63,468 bases of DNA from Bradyrhizobium lablabi (GTDB lineage: Bacteria > Pseudomonadota > Alphaproteobacteria > Rhizobiales > Xanthobacteraceae), in assembly GCF_001440475.1 (NCBI RefSeq), contig NZ_LLYB01000071.1, positions 246,631-310,098 of the forward strand. The letters are read 5' to 3'. The stretch's first letter is position 1. The number at the start of each line of letters is the position of its first letter. The translations under genes were made by a program, and so were the position numbers. Positions 9,267-17,523 of this stretch are shown here, one piece after another. Under the pieces are notes generated by a model. The model was not told where the DNA came from. It searched no databases and saw only the letters and a program-made list of their open reading frames with translations.

Positions 9267-10171
9267 AACGGCTCCCGCAAATCGCGCTTCTTCCCGACGG
9301 CAAGCGGCTGCATTTGCAGGATGGTCCGATCGATCTCATCATCGAGGCGAAGGGAAGTGAAGGCGATATCCGCGCCGCTTACGAGGGGGCGGCACGGCGC
9401 TTCACCGGGCTGCTGGACGAGCTGTGCGGAGAGTTGGTCGAACTGAGGAAGGCCGCCGATCCGGTCCGATGCACGCTGAGCGGGGCTGTCGCACGACGCA
9501 TGCATGCTGCAGTAGCCCCGTTTGCGGCCGGAGAATTCATCACGCCGATGGCAGCGGTGGCGGGCAGCGTCGCGGAGGAGATTCTTGGCGCGATGCTGCG
9601 TGTTTCCCGACTGGGCCGCGCTTACGTCAATAATGGCGGCGACATAGCGCTGCATCTCGCTGATGGCGAGGAGTTCGCTATCGGACTGATGGACCGCCCC
9701 GATCGTCAGGGCGTGGTGCAAACAATGAACCTTGATGCCGACGATCCCGTGCGCGGCATTGCGACCAGCGGGCGTCACGGCCGCAGTTTTTCGCTCGGCA
9801 TTGCCGACGCCGTCACCGTGCTGGCGCGAACCGCGTCGCAAGCCGATGCGGCGGCAACCATCATCGCTAATGCCGTCGATCTGCCAGGCCATCCCGCCAT
9901 TACCCGTTGCCCGGCGAACGAACTGCAGCCGGACAGCGATCTTGGCGGGCGTCTCGTTACCCGCGATGTCGGCGAACTCCTGGAAAACGAAGTCGATGAC
10001 GCGCTGCGGGCAGGGGCGAGCCGGGCGCAACAATTGCTTGTGGCGGGATTGATCGAAGGTGCGGCCTTGCGTCTACTTGGCGAGACCGTTGTAGTCGGTG
10101 CAACAGGGATCAGAACACAGGCGTTGCCGGCGTTTCATCGAAGCGCGATAGCAAGAGTGGCGCATGGTTGA
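9263..10171 (+). CDS. UPF0280 family protein (ApbE-like fold)
   Basis: A 302-residue protein of the UPF0280 family, whose known structures resemble ApbE, the FAD:protein FMN transferase. NNGGDIAL at 123-130 corresponds to the conserved Asn-Gly-Gly-Asp loop of that fold. No signal peptide is seen, so it is cytoplasmic. It overlaps the reductase stop by four bases and is followed closely by the DUF1185 gene. An E. barkeri-type reductase is reported to carry covalently bound flavin, so a role in flavin attachment or repair of the reductase is a reasonable hypothesis. It is inferred from context only. Confidence 0.75.
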   Translation: MKRLPQIALLPDGKRLHLQDGPIDLIIEAKGSEGDIRAAYEGAARRFTGLLDELCGELVELRKAADPVRCTLSGAVARRMHAAVAPFAAGEFITPMAAVAGSVAEEILGAMLRVSRLGRAYVNNGGDIALHLADGEEFAIGLMDRPDRQGVVQTMNLDADDPVRGIATSGRHGRSFSLGIADAVTVLARTASQADAAATIIANAVDLPGHPAITRCPANELQPDSDLGGRLVTRDVGELLENEVDDALRAGASRAQQLLVAGLIEGAALRLLGETVVVGATGIRTQALPAFHRSAIARVAHG

Positions 10172-10191
10172 TCGGGAGCGAGGCGAGTAAA

Positions 10192-10776
10192 ATGAGCGCG
10201 ATCATTCGCAAGATCGTCACGGTGGTCGAGGAAACCCATCTGGAGATGGGGCAGAAGGTTGCGCCGCCGACCCGGCGGGCCGCCGCGATTGCCGTGATCG
10301 AGAATCCGCTTGCAGGCCGGTACGTCGAGGATCTCTCGCCGCTGATCGAAATCGGCGAGGAACTCGGCGACCTGCTTTCGAAAAGAGCGGTGGCAGCACT
10401 CGGCATCGACGGCGCCAAGGCACACAGCTACGGCAAGGCCGCGGCGGTCGGCGAGAACGGCGAGCTCGAGCATGCGGCCGCAATCCTGCATCCGAAGATG
10501 GGCGCGCCGGTGCGGAAGGTCCTGAGCAAGGGCGCGGCGCTGATCCCGTCGTCGAAGAAACGTAGTGGCCCCGGAACCACGCTGGACATTCCGCTCGGCC
10601 ACAAGGATGCAGCCTTCGTGCGCAGCCATTTCGACGGCATGGAAGTGCAGATCAACGATGCGCCGCGCGCCAACGAGATCATGGTCGCGGTCGCAGTCAC
10701 TGACAGCGGCAGGCCGTTGCCGCGCGTCGGCGGACTGACGGTTTCGGAAGTCAAAGGCGAAGACGGTTTGAGATAG
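10192..10776 (+). CDS. DUF1185 (amino acid synthesis family) protein
   Basis: A 194-residue cytoplasmic protein of the family labelled 'amino acid synthesis protein' (DUF1185), which has known structures but no firm biochemical role. Conserved-looking stretches are NPLAGRY near residue 31, HSYGKAAAVG near 82 and HPKMGAPVRKV near 101. The ATG at 10192 follows GAGGCGAG, and the earlier start inside the UPF0280 gene is unlikely. It is the third gene of the reductase operon. Its position suggests that it handles a product of the pathway or assists the reductase, but nothing in the sequence decides this. Confidence 0.75.
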   Translation: MSAIIRKIVTVVEETHLEMGQKVAPPTRRAAAIAVIENPLAGRYVEDLSPLIEIGEELGDLLSKRAVAALGIDGAKAHSYGKAAAVGENGELEHAAAILHPKMGAPVRKVLSKGAALIPSSKKRSGPGTTLDIPLGHKDAAFVRSHFDGMEVQINDAPRANEIMVAVAVTDSGRPLPRVGGLTVSEVKGEDGLR

Positions 10777-10800
10777 TTTCACAGGACATTGGAGGTAGGG

Positions 10801-12003
10801 ATGCGACGGAGACACTTACTGGGCGCGGGCCTGGCGATCGCCGTTGCCGGCATGGCTGGCAACGCAATGGCGCAGAGCGAGATCAAGATCGGCGAGATCA
10901 ACAGCTATTCGCTGTTGCCGGCCTTCACCGAGCCCTATCGCAAGGGCTGGCAGCTCGCGGTCGAAGAGATCAATGCCGCGGGCGGCATCAACGGCAAGAA
11001 GCTCGTCGTCGTCTCCAAGGATGACGGCGGCAAGCCCGCGGATGCGACGACGGCCGCCAACGAACTGGTGTCGAGCGAAAACGTCGCGATGCTGACGGGC
11101 ACGTTCCTGTCCAATATCGGTCTCGCCGTCTCCGACTTCGCCAACCAGAAGAAGGTGTTCTTCCTGGCGGCCGAGCCGCTGACCGACGCCATCACCTGGT
11201 CGAAGGGCAATCGCTACACGTTCCGCCTGCGTCCCTCGAACTACATGCAGGCCGCGATGCTGGTGGAAGAGGCTGCCAAGTTGCCTGCAAAACGCTGGGC
11301 GACGATTGCGCCGAACTATGAATATGGCCAGTCGGCGGTTGCGGTGTTCAAGAAGCTGATGTCGGAGAAACGTCCTGACATCCAGTGGGTCGACGAGCAG
11401 TGGCCGCCGCAGGGCAAGATCGACGCCGGTCCGGTGGTGCAGGCGGTTGCCGCCGCCAATCCGGAAGCCATCCTCAACGTCACTTTCGGTGCCGATCTCG
11501 TCAAGCTCGTGCGCGAAGGCAATACCCGCGGCCTGTTCAAGAACCGCTCGGTGGTCTCCTTCCTGACCGGCGAGCCGGAATACCTCGACCCGCTGAAGGA
11601 CGAGACGCCGGAAGGGTGGATCGTCACCGGATATCCCTGGTACGACATCAAGACGCCGGATCATGACAAGTTCCTGAAAGCGTATCAGGCCAAGTTCAAC
11701 GACTATCCGCGCCTCGGCTCGATTGTCGGCTACCAGACCATCAAGGCGGCTGCGGCGATCCTGGCGAAGGCCAACTCGACCGACCCGGAGAAGCTGATCG
11801 CTGCGACCGAAGACCTGTCGATGCCGTCGCCATTTGGCGAGATCACCTTCCGCAAGATCGACCACCAGTCGACGCTTGGCGCCTTCGTCGGCAAGACCGC
11901 GCTGAAGGACGGCAAGGGCTTGATGGTTGGTTCGGTCTATCGCAAGGGGGCGGATTATCTCCCGGGCGACGCCGAAGTGGCAAAGCTGCGTCCGAAGGAT
12001 TGA
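10801..12003 (+). CDS. branched-chain-type ABC transporter substrate-binding protein
   Basis: A periplasmic type I binding protein of the LivK/HAAT class, 400 residues, with a cleavable leader ending near NAMAQ (residue 25) that contains an RRRHLLG start. The mature N-terminus IKIGEINSYS and the EEINAAGGINGKKL segment are typical. The ATG at 10801 has a GGAGGT ribosome site. It lies 24 bases after the DUF1185 stop, so it probably belongs to the same transcript as the reductase. The ligand is likely an aromatic or dicarboxylic compound of the pathway, possibly nicotinate itself. Branched-chain amino acids are the textbook ligand but not the best fit to the context. Confidence 0.85.
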   Translation: MRRRHLLGAGLAIAVAGMAGNAMAQSEIKIGEINSYSLLPAFTEPYRKGWQLAVEEINAAGGINGKKLVVVSKDDGGKPADATTAANELVSSENVAMLTGTFLSNIGLAVSDFANQKKVFFLAAEPLTDAITWSKGNRYTFRLRPSNYMQAAMLVEEAAKLPAKRWATIAPNYEYGQSAVAVFKKLMSEKRPDIQWVDEQWPPQGKIDAGPVVQAVAAANPEAILNVTFGADLVKLVREGNTRGLFKNRSVVSFLTGEPEYLDPLKDETPEGWIVTGYPWYDIKTPDHDKFLKAYQAKFNDYPRLGSIVGYQTIKAAAAILAKANSTDPEKLIAATEDLSMPSPFGEITFRKIDHQSTLGAFVGKTALKDGKGLMVGSVYRKGADYLPGDAEVAKLRPKD

Positions 12004-12009
12004 GAGTGC

Positions 12010-12055
12010 TTCTCCCTCGCCCCGCGCTTGCGGGGAGAGGGGCGGGGTGAGGGGC
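12010..12055. repeat. short GC-rich dispersed repeat (CTCCC...GGGGTGAGGGG type)
   Basis: A segment with CTCCCTCGCCCCGC opposed to GCGGGGAGAGGGGCGGG, ending in GGGGTGAGGGG. It can form a hairpin just after the binding-protein stop. Elements of this form are common between genes in Bradyrhizobium-like genomes (general knowledge). It may also act as a transcript-end or mRNA-stabilising structure between the binding protein and permease genes. Confidence 0.55.
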
Positions 12056-12105
12056 TATCTCCACGAGTCGGACTCGCAGAGACAGTCGCTCACCACTATC
12101 CAGGG

Positions 12106-12152
12106 CCTCATGGTTCGAGACGCGCGGCGTTGCCGCACTCCTCACCATGAGG
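12106..12152. repeat. palindromic repeat, CCTCATGGT type
   Basis: The arms CCTCATGGT (12106-12114) and ACCATGAGG (12144-12152) are perfect 9-base inverted repeats around a GC-rich core that contains TCGAGACGCG. A very similar element occurs at 24455-24498. Confidence 0.7.
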
Positions 12153-12162
12153 GATTACCAGA

Positions 12163-12207
12163 CCCTCATCCTGAGGAGGCGCGAAGCGCCGTCTCGAAGG
12201 ATGAAGG
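12163..12207. repeat. palindromic repeat, CCTCATCCTGAGGAG type
   Basis: This begins CCCTCATCCTGAGGAGGCGC and ends GTCTCGAAGGATGAAGG, so its ends pair imperfectly around GCGCGAAGCGC. Its close relative lies at 24511-24555 in the opposite orientation. It sits directly after the related element at 12106-12152, as the pair at 24.5 kb also does. Confidence 0.7.
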
Positions 12208-12237
12208 CCCCGATCTTTCACCAACGCCGGACCGCCC

Positions 12238-14124
12238 ATGGCCTTCTACTTCGTTCAGTTCCTGACCGGTCTCGCCAGCGCGGCGTCGCTGTTCCTGGTC
12301 GCGTCGGGCCTGTCGATCATTTTCGGCGTGACGCGGATCGTGAACTTTGCGCATGGCGCGTTCTACATGCTCGGCGCCTATGTCGCGTTCACGCTGACCG
12401 AGCGCTTCTCCGGCGCGCTCGGATTCTGGGGCGGGATCGTCGCGGCGGCGCTGGTCGTGGCCGTCGTCGGCGTGCTGGTCGAGATGGTGCTGCTGCGGCG
12501 GATCTATCATGCGCCGGAACTCTTCCAGTTGCTGGCGACGTTCGGCCTCACTTTGATGGTTCAGGATATCGTGGTGATGATCTGGGGGCCGGACGATCTG
12601 CTCGGCCGCCGCGCGCCCGGCTTCAAGGGCGCGGTCGATTTCTTCGGCCAGAACATCCCGAGTTATGACCTGTTCCTGATCGCCCTCAGTCCGGTCGTGC
12701 TCGGCATTCTCTGGCTGTTGTTCCAGCGCACGCGCTGGGGCGTGCTGGTGCGCGCGGCGACGCAGGATCGCGACATGGTGGCGGCGCTCGGCGTCAATCA
12801 GAAATGGCTGTTCACCAGCGTGTTTGCGCTCGGCGTGTTTCTCGCCGCACTCGGCGGCGCACTGCAGATCCCGCGCGATGCCGTGCACCATGCACTCGAC
12901 CTGCGCATCATCGTCGAGGTGTTCGTGGTCGTGGTGATCGGCGGGCTCGGCAGCATCATCGGCGCCTTCGTCGCCGCCGTGCTGGTCTCCGAACTCAACG
13001 CGTTCGGCATTCTCATTTTCCCGAAGATCTCCATCATCCTGGTGTTCCTGGTGATGGCGGTGGTGCTGATCGTGCGTCCCTGGGGCCTGTTCGGCAAGCC
13101 GGAAGCGGCGGCGCGCCGCACGCCGGGGCTAACCGTCAATCCGTGGCGGCCGCTGAACTCGGCTGAGCGGTTGATGTCGGTCGGCGCGCTGGCGCTTGCG
13201 GCCATGCTGCCGCTGTTCGCCGGCAACTACGCGCTCACCGTCGGTTCGGAAATCGCGATCTTCGTGATCTTCGCCGCAAGCCTGCATTTCCTGATGTCGG
13301 TCGGCGGGCTCGCCTCGTTCGGCCACGCCGCCTATTTCGGGCTCGGCGCCTATGGCGTCGCGTTCCTCGCCAAGGCGGCGGGGCTGCCGATGATCGTATC
13401 GCTGCTGCTCGGTCCGGTGCTGGGCCTGTTGGGCGCCGCGGTGTTCGGATTCTTCGCCGTGCAACTCTCCGGCGTCTATTTCGCCATGCTGACGCTGGCC
13501 TTTGCGCAGATCGTCTGGTCGATCGCGTTCCAATGGGTGGCGGTAACCGGGGGCGACAACGGCATTTTGGGTGTCTGGCCGGATAAGTGGGCGGCGGGCC
13601 CGGCCGCCTTCTACTGGCTATCGCTTGCAATCGCCGCGGTCGCCGTCACCGTGCTGCGGGTGATCGTATTCTCGCCGTTCGGCTTTGCACTGCGCGCGAC
13701 GCGGGATTCGCCGCTGCGCAGCGAGGCGATCGGCATCAACGGCAAGCGCGTGCAATGGACCGCGTTCGTCATATCGGGCACGGTCGCGGGCATCGGCGGC
13801 GCGTTGTTCGCCTATCTCAAGGGGAGCGTCTTCCCCGATAGCCTTGGCATCTCGCTGTCGGTTGACGCGCTGGTCATGGTGCTGCTCGGCGGCGTGGAGA
13901 CGGTTTCCGGGGCTGTCATCGGCGCCATCGTGTTCAAGGCGGCGAATATCTGGCTGGTCAGCCAGACCGATCTCTCGAAACTGGTGCTGGGCGGCTTCAT
14001 CGTCTTGATGGTGGTGGCATTCCCGAAGGGCATCGTCGGCACGCTGGAGACGATCTGGAATCGCCGCCGATCCACCGATACGAAGTCCGCGCTCGCCACC
14101 TCCCGCGTGGAGGTCGCCGAATGA
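12238..14124 (+). CDS. ABC transporter permease, LivH-LivM fusion
   Basis: One 628-residue inner-membrane protein that carries both permease domains of a branched-chain-type importer. Residues 1-290 are LivH-like (SGLSIIFGVTRIVNFAHGAF near the start), then a linker with charged residues near 290-305, then a LivM-like domain with SFGHAAYFGLGAYGVAF. About 16-18 hydrophobic segments are visible. The stop overlaps the next ATPase gene (ATGA). A 234-base gap holding three palindromic repeats separates it from the binding protein gene. The fusion is a known variant in this transporter class. Confidence 0.9.
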   Translation: MAFYFVQFLTGLASAASLFLVASGLSIIFGVTRIVNFAHGAFYMLGAYVAFTLTERFSGALGFWGGIVAAALVVAVVGVLVEMVLLRRIYHAPELFQLLATFGLTLMVQDIVVMIWGPDDLLGRRAPGFKGAVDFFGQNIPSYDLFLIALSPVVLGILWLLFQRTRWGVLVRAATQDRDMVAALGVNQKWLFTSVFALGVFLAALGGALQIPRDAVHHALDLRIIVEVFVVVVIGGLGSIIGAFVAAVLVSELNAFGILIFPKISIILVFLVMAVVLIVRPWGLFGKPEAAARRTPGLTVNPWRPLNSAERLMSVGALALAAMLPLFAGNYALTVGSEIAIFVIFAASLHFLMSVGGLASFGHAAYFGLGAYGVAFLAKAAGLPMIVSLLLGPVLGLLGAAVFGFFAVQLSGVYFAMLTLAFAQIVWSIAFQWVAVTGGDNGILGVWPDKWAAGPAAFYWLSLAIAAVAVTVLRVIVFSPFGFALRATRDSPLRSEAIGINGKRVQWTAFVISGTVAGIGGALFAYLKGSVFPDSLGISLSVDALVMVLLGGVETVSGAVIGAIVFKAANIWLVSQTDLSKLVLGGFIVLMVVAFPKGIVGTLETIWNRRRSTDTKSALATSRVEVAE

Positions 14125-14912
14125 GCATGGTCCCGACATTGCTGAAGGTCGAAGGCTTGAGCAAATCCTATGGCGGCGTCCATGCTGTGCGCAGCGTGTC
14201 GTTTGAATTGCGCGCCGGCGAAATCCTGGCGCTGATCGGGCCCAACGGCGCAGGCAAAAGCACCTGCTTCGACATGCTCAACGGCCAGAACACGCCGGAC
14301 AGCGGCCGCATCACGCTGTTGGGCGAAGATACGATCGGGCGCAAGCCGCGCGCGGTCTGGCGGCTCGGCGTCGGCCGCACGTTCCAGATCACCGCGACGT
14401 TCCCGACCATGACCGTGCGCGAGAATGTGCAGGTCGCGCTGGTGTCGTATGGCAGGCAATTGTTCAATCTCTGGGGCTCGACCGCGCAGTTCGCGCGCGA
14501 CGAAGCGGGGCGGCTGCTCGACCTCGTCGGCATGGGCGCCTATGCCGAGCGGCCCTGCGGCGAGCTCGCCTATGGCGACCTCAAGCGGCTGGAGCTTGCC
14601 ATCGCGCTCGCCAACCAGCCCCGGCTGCTGCTGATGGACGAGCCGACCGCCGGCATGGCGCCGCGCGAGCGGATCGAATTGATGCGGCTCACCGCGCGCA
14701 TCGCCCGCGAACAGTCGATCGGCGTGCTCTTCACCGAGCACGACATGGACGTGGTGTTCGAGCATGCCGACCGCATCCTCGTCCTGAACCGCGGCAGCCT
14801 GATTGCGGAAGGCTCGCCTGAGGAAGTTCGCGGCAATCCGCAGGTGCGTGCGATCTATCTCGGCGAAGGCCTGGTCTATGACGCGCGTCACCGCGAAGGA
14901 GCCGGCGCATGA
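14121..14912 (+). CDS. ABC transporter ATP-binding protein, LivG-like
   Basis: A 263-residue cytoplasmic ATPase. Walker A is IGPNGAGKST near residue 36, Walker B is LLLMDEPTAGMAP near 170, and the signature motif is the divergent ELAYGDLKRLE form typical of LivG. It has the long insert after Walker A that LivG proteins carry. It overlaps both neighbours by four bases, so permease, LivG and LivF are translationally coupled. Confidence 0.9.
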   Translation: MSMVPTLLKVEGLSKSYGGVHAVRSVSFELRAGEILALIGPNGAGKSTCFDMLNGQNTPDSGRITLLGEDTIGRKPRAVWRLGVGRTFQITATFPTMTVRENVQVALVSYGRQLFNLWGSTAQFARDEAGRLLDLVGMGAYAERPCGELAYGDLKRLELAIALANQPRLLLMDEPTAGMAPRERIELMRLTARIAREQSIGVLFTEHDMDVVFEHADRILVLNRGSLIAEGSPEEVRGNPQVRAIYLGEGLVYDARHREGAGA

Positions 14913-15613
14913 AGCTGCAGGTCGCCGATCTCAACAGCTTCTACGGCCCGGCGCATATCCTGTTCGATATCGCGCTCGAGGTCGGCGAGGGCGAAGTGGT
15001 GGCTTTGCTCGGCCGCAACGGCGCCGGCAAGTCGACCACCTTCCGCTCCATCGTCGGCCTGGTCGAGAACCGCTCGGGCCGGATCATGTTCGAAGGCAAG
15101 GACGTCTCGCGCGAGCCGACGCATGCGATCGTGCGTGGCGGGCTCGGCTATGTGCCGGAAGAGCGGCGCATCTTTACGGATCTCACGGTCGAGGAAAACC
15201 TCGAAGTCGGCCGGCAACCGAAGCGGCCGAATGCGCCATTCTGGACGCGCGAAAAACTTTTCACGCTGTTTCCGAATCTTGGCGAGATGCGCAACCGCCC
15301 AGGTGGGCGCATGAGCGGCGGCGAGCAGCAGATGCTGACGATCGCGCGGACGCTGATGGGCAATCCGTCGCTGGTGCTGCTCGACGAGCCCTCGGAGGGC
15401 CTGTCGCCGAAAATCGTCGAGCAGATGGTCGACGCCATCCTGGCGATGAAGAAGGAAGGCGTCAGCATCGTCGTCTCCGAGCAGAACCTGCATTTTGCGC
15501 GGCTGATCTCGGACCGCGCCTACATCATCGAACGCGGCAAGATCTGCTTCGGCGGCATGATGGCTGAACTCGACGCGCGGCCCGACATCCGCGACGCGCA
15601 TCTGTCGTTGTGA
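14909..15613 (+). CDS. ABC transporter ATP-binding protein, LivF-like
   Basis: A 234-residue ATPase, the second nucleotide-binding subunit of the importer. It shows Walker A LLGRNGAGKST near residue 33, the signature MSGGEQQML near 134 and Walker B LVLLDEPSEGLSP. The size is standard for LivF. It is the last transporter gene. Thirty bases later the MarR gene starts, so the regulator is likely cotranscribed with the importer. Confidence 0.9.
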   Translation: MKLQVADLNSFYGPAHILFDIALEVGEGEVVALLGRNGAGKSTTFRSIVGLVENRSGRIMFEGKDVSREPTHAIVRGGLGYVPEERRIFTDLTVEENLEVGRQPKRPNAPFWTREKLFTLFPNLGEMRNRPGGRMSGGEQQMLTIARTLMGNPSLVLLDEPSEGLSPKIVEQMVDAILAMKKEGVSIVVSEQNLHFARLISDRAYIIERGKICFGGMMAELDARPDIRDAHLSL

Positions 15614-15642
15614 TCGGCGAAAGGAAGGGGCGGGGGACGCAG

Positions 15643-16098
15643 ATGGGAAGGAGTGTTTCGCCGAAACGAGCGGTCAAGCCGGCGCGGCCGTCCTACATTC
15701 TCGACGAGCAGATCGGCTTCATCCTGCGCCAGGTCTGGCAGCGCCATGCCACCATCTTCGCCCGCGAGATCGGCATCAATCTGACGCCGACGCAATGGGC
15801 GGCCGTCTCGAAGCTCGTCGAGACCGGGCCGTGCTCGCAGAATCTACTTGGACGACTGACGGCGATGGATGTCGCGACCATCAAGGGCGTGATCGACCGC
15901 CTCACCGCGCGGGGCCTGACCGAGACCAGCCCGGACCCCGAGGACGGCCGCCGCCTGCTCGTGAGCCTCACGCGTGCCGGCCAGCAACTGGCCGAAAAGG
16001 CCGCGCCGAACGCGCTGGCGATCTCCAGGGAAACGTTGGCGCCGCTGGACGCCAAGGAGCGCGAGACGCTGATTGCGCTGCTCGACAGACTGCGTTGA
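15643..16098 (+). CDS. MarR family transcriptional regulator
   Basis: A 151-residue winged-helix repressor candidate. The DNA-recognition region is around LLGRLTAMDVATIKGVIDRL (residues 67-86), followed by the wing SPDPEDGRRLLVSLT. The ATG at 15643 has a GGGGCGGGGGA site; a GTG at 15610 overlapping livF is an alternative. MarR-type NicR controls nicotinate catabolism in Pseudomonas, and this gene ends the catabolic operon. It is therefore the best local candidate for the factor that reads the GTATAC-centred palindromes at 7593, 7748 and 23601. A regulator outside the window cannot be excluded. Confidence 0.85.
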   Translation: MGRSVSPKRAVKPARPSYILDEQIGFILRQVWQRHATIFAREIGINLTPTQWAAVSKLVETGPCSQNLLGRLTAMDVATIKGVIDRLTARGLTETSPDPEDGRRLLVSLTRAGQQLAEKAAPNALAISRETLAPLDAKERETLIALLDRLR

Positions 16099-16309
16099 GG
16101 GCCCTGTCCGGGCGTATACTCATAAAGCCTGCGCCTGCATCGCTGATAAAGGGCACCTTGTAGTTTGTTATCATCGCTAGCTCAGCAGTGTACCGCCATC
16201 CTTTTCGGCCAAGTCACCTTTTTTTTTCCGCCCTTGGCGAAGCCAGCGACGCCGCCGGAGAATGACTGCCAGTTCACAGTTTTTGCTGGCTTGTAAAGTC
16301 GCTGAAGGA

Positions 16310-16329
16310 CGCGCAGTCTAGTCTGCGCG
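16310..16329. promoter_or_regulatory. inverted repeat upstream of the GrlR-like gene
   Basis: The arms CGCGCAG and CTGCGCG flank TCTAGT. It lies in the 258-base gap between the MarR stop and the GrlR-like gene. That gap also holds a run of nine T's near 16219-16227 and no other clear feature. It could be an operator or a structured 5' leader. Confidence 0.35.
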
Positions 16330-16386
16330 GGGCCCTCTCCCGGTAGTCTGGGCCTGATGATGCTCTCGATTGCGCGGCATCAAATC

Positions 16387-16728
16387 ATGATTCGGAACGG
16401 ACTTTATCTAGCTGAGACAAGGTTTCTGGACGGCGTGGAAGCCTACAACCGACATGTCATGGTGCTGCACGATGGCACGATGCACGGAGGCGGAGGATTC
16501 TACTATACCGTCGGAAGCTACACCTGTTCTGGCGACAAGTGGAAAGGTGAAATGACGAGCCGAGAGCATTCGCCTATTTCTGGTACGTATCCATGGGCAC
16601 GAAAGGTTCTTACCATTGGATTTACCGGGACCTATTGGGATGACGGTGCCGAGTTCGAAGCCACGGCACTAGCTGGCAAGCAATCCTTTCGATTCAAATC
16701 CGTCTACCGGTTGCTCTTCGCAGGTTGA
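16387..16728 (+). CDS. GrlR-like small protein
   Basis: A 113-residue protein that resembles the GrlR family. It starts with IRNGLYLAET and has VLHDGTMHGGGGFYYTVGSY, followed by DKWKGEM. In enteropathogens GrlR represses type III secretion by binding a regulator, but the fold (a small lipocalin-like barrel) is widespread in rhizobia without such a role. An ATG at 16357 would add ten residues. Neither start has a good ribosome site, and the later one fits the family N-terminus. It stands alone between divergent units. Confidence 0.6.
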   Translation: MIRNGLYLAETRFLDGVEAYNRHVMVLHDGTMHGGGGFYYTVGSYTCSGDKWKGEMTSREHSPISGTYPWARKVLTIGFTGTYWDDGAEFEATALAGKQSFRFKSVYRLLFAG

Positions 16729-16851
16729 AAGAGTTGCAACGTGGAGGCCTTTAAGTGGCCGCTACGGGTCAAAACCGGTGCTACACCTGATTGAGGAGAA
16801 TTTCTGCTTAAGACCCCAGAGCCGACGTCTGCACCTCTATGAGTGCACGTC

Positions 16852-17523
16852 CTAAACCAGGCTGAGCGCCAGCGCGATTGCGCCCACCAGAACAAGGCTG
16901 ACCGCCCAGGTGGTATCCAGGTTGAACCAGCTCTGCGAGATGAATTTGAGGCCGAGATAACGGTAGGCGAGCCAGGCGCAGCATCCGCCGGCGGCGATCA
17001 TCGCCACGGCGTGGACGACGGCGACCAGCACGGCCATGCCGAGATTGGCGTTGATCAGCGTGCCGGCGGCGGCGTGGCCGCTGTCGAGTTCGGCTTCCCG
17101 GCAGAGACCGAGATAGATCGGCACCAGCATCAGCGCCGCGCCATGGGCGAGCGCTACGGCGAAGGACCACAGCCCCAATTGCGCCGGCGATATCCGCGCC
17201 AGGGCTTTTGGGTGACGCCGGTTGGCGAGCCGAAACAGACCGAAGCCGATGACAAGCAGGCTGGCGCCGATCTGGATCGTCCGCTGCCATTCGATGACGG
17301 CGACGAGCAGCGCAAAGGGAAGGAGCACGAGCAGCATCGCCAGCAAATGGCCGGCCGTGAGCGGCCACAGCGCCGCCACCAGCGCCCGCGGGCTCCGCTC
17401 CATCAGTCCAGCTGAAACGGCGAGCGGCCACCCCATGCCGGGATTGACGCCGTGATAGAGGCCGCTCGCGATCACAGCCAGCCAGAGCCAGGCAGGTGTC
17501 CAGTCGGCTGCGCTCAATTTCAA
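16852..17523 (-). CDS. polytopic membrane protein of unknown function
   Basis: About 223 residues with six or more hydrophobic helices. The first contains LYHGVNPGMGW, and a second histidine-containing segment reads TAGHLLAM; these could line a metal or small-molecule path. No family was recognised with confidence. The start is uncertain: a TTG at 17523 overlaps the upstream stop (TTGA), and a TTG at 17556 would overlap it by 37 bases. It is coupled to the selenium-binding-protein-like gene, so it may transport a product or a metal for that enzyme. Confidence 0.6.
   Translation of the reverse strand: MKLSAADWTPAWLWLAVIASGLYHGVNPGMGWPLAVSAGLMERSPRALVAALWPLTAGHLLAMLLVLLPFALLVAVIEWQRTIQIGASLLVIGFGLFRLANRRHPKALARISPAQLGLWSFAVALAHGAALMLVPIYLGLCREAELDSGHAAAGTLINANLGMAVLVAVVHAVAMIAAGGCCAWLAYRYLGLKFISQSWFNLDTTWAVSLVLVGAIALALSLV

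Noticed and set aside
16100..16125. GTATAC near 16114 after the MarR gene as a fourth operator
   Set aside because: The flanks (GGGC and TCATAA) are not symmetrical and do not match the TT/AA pattern of the other sites.
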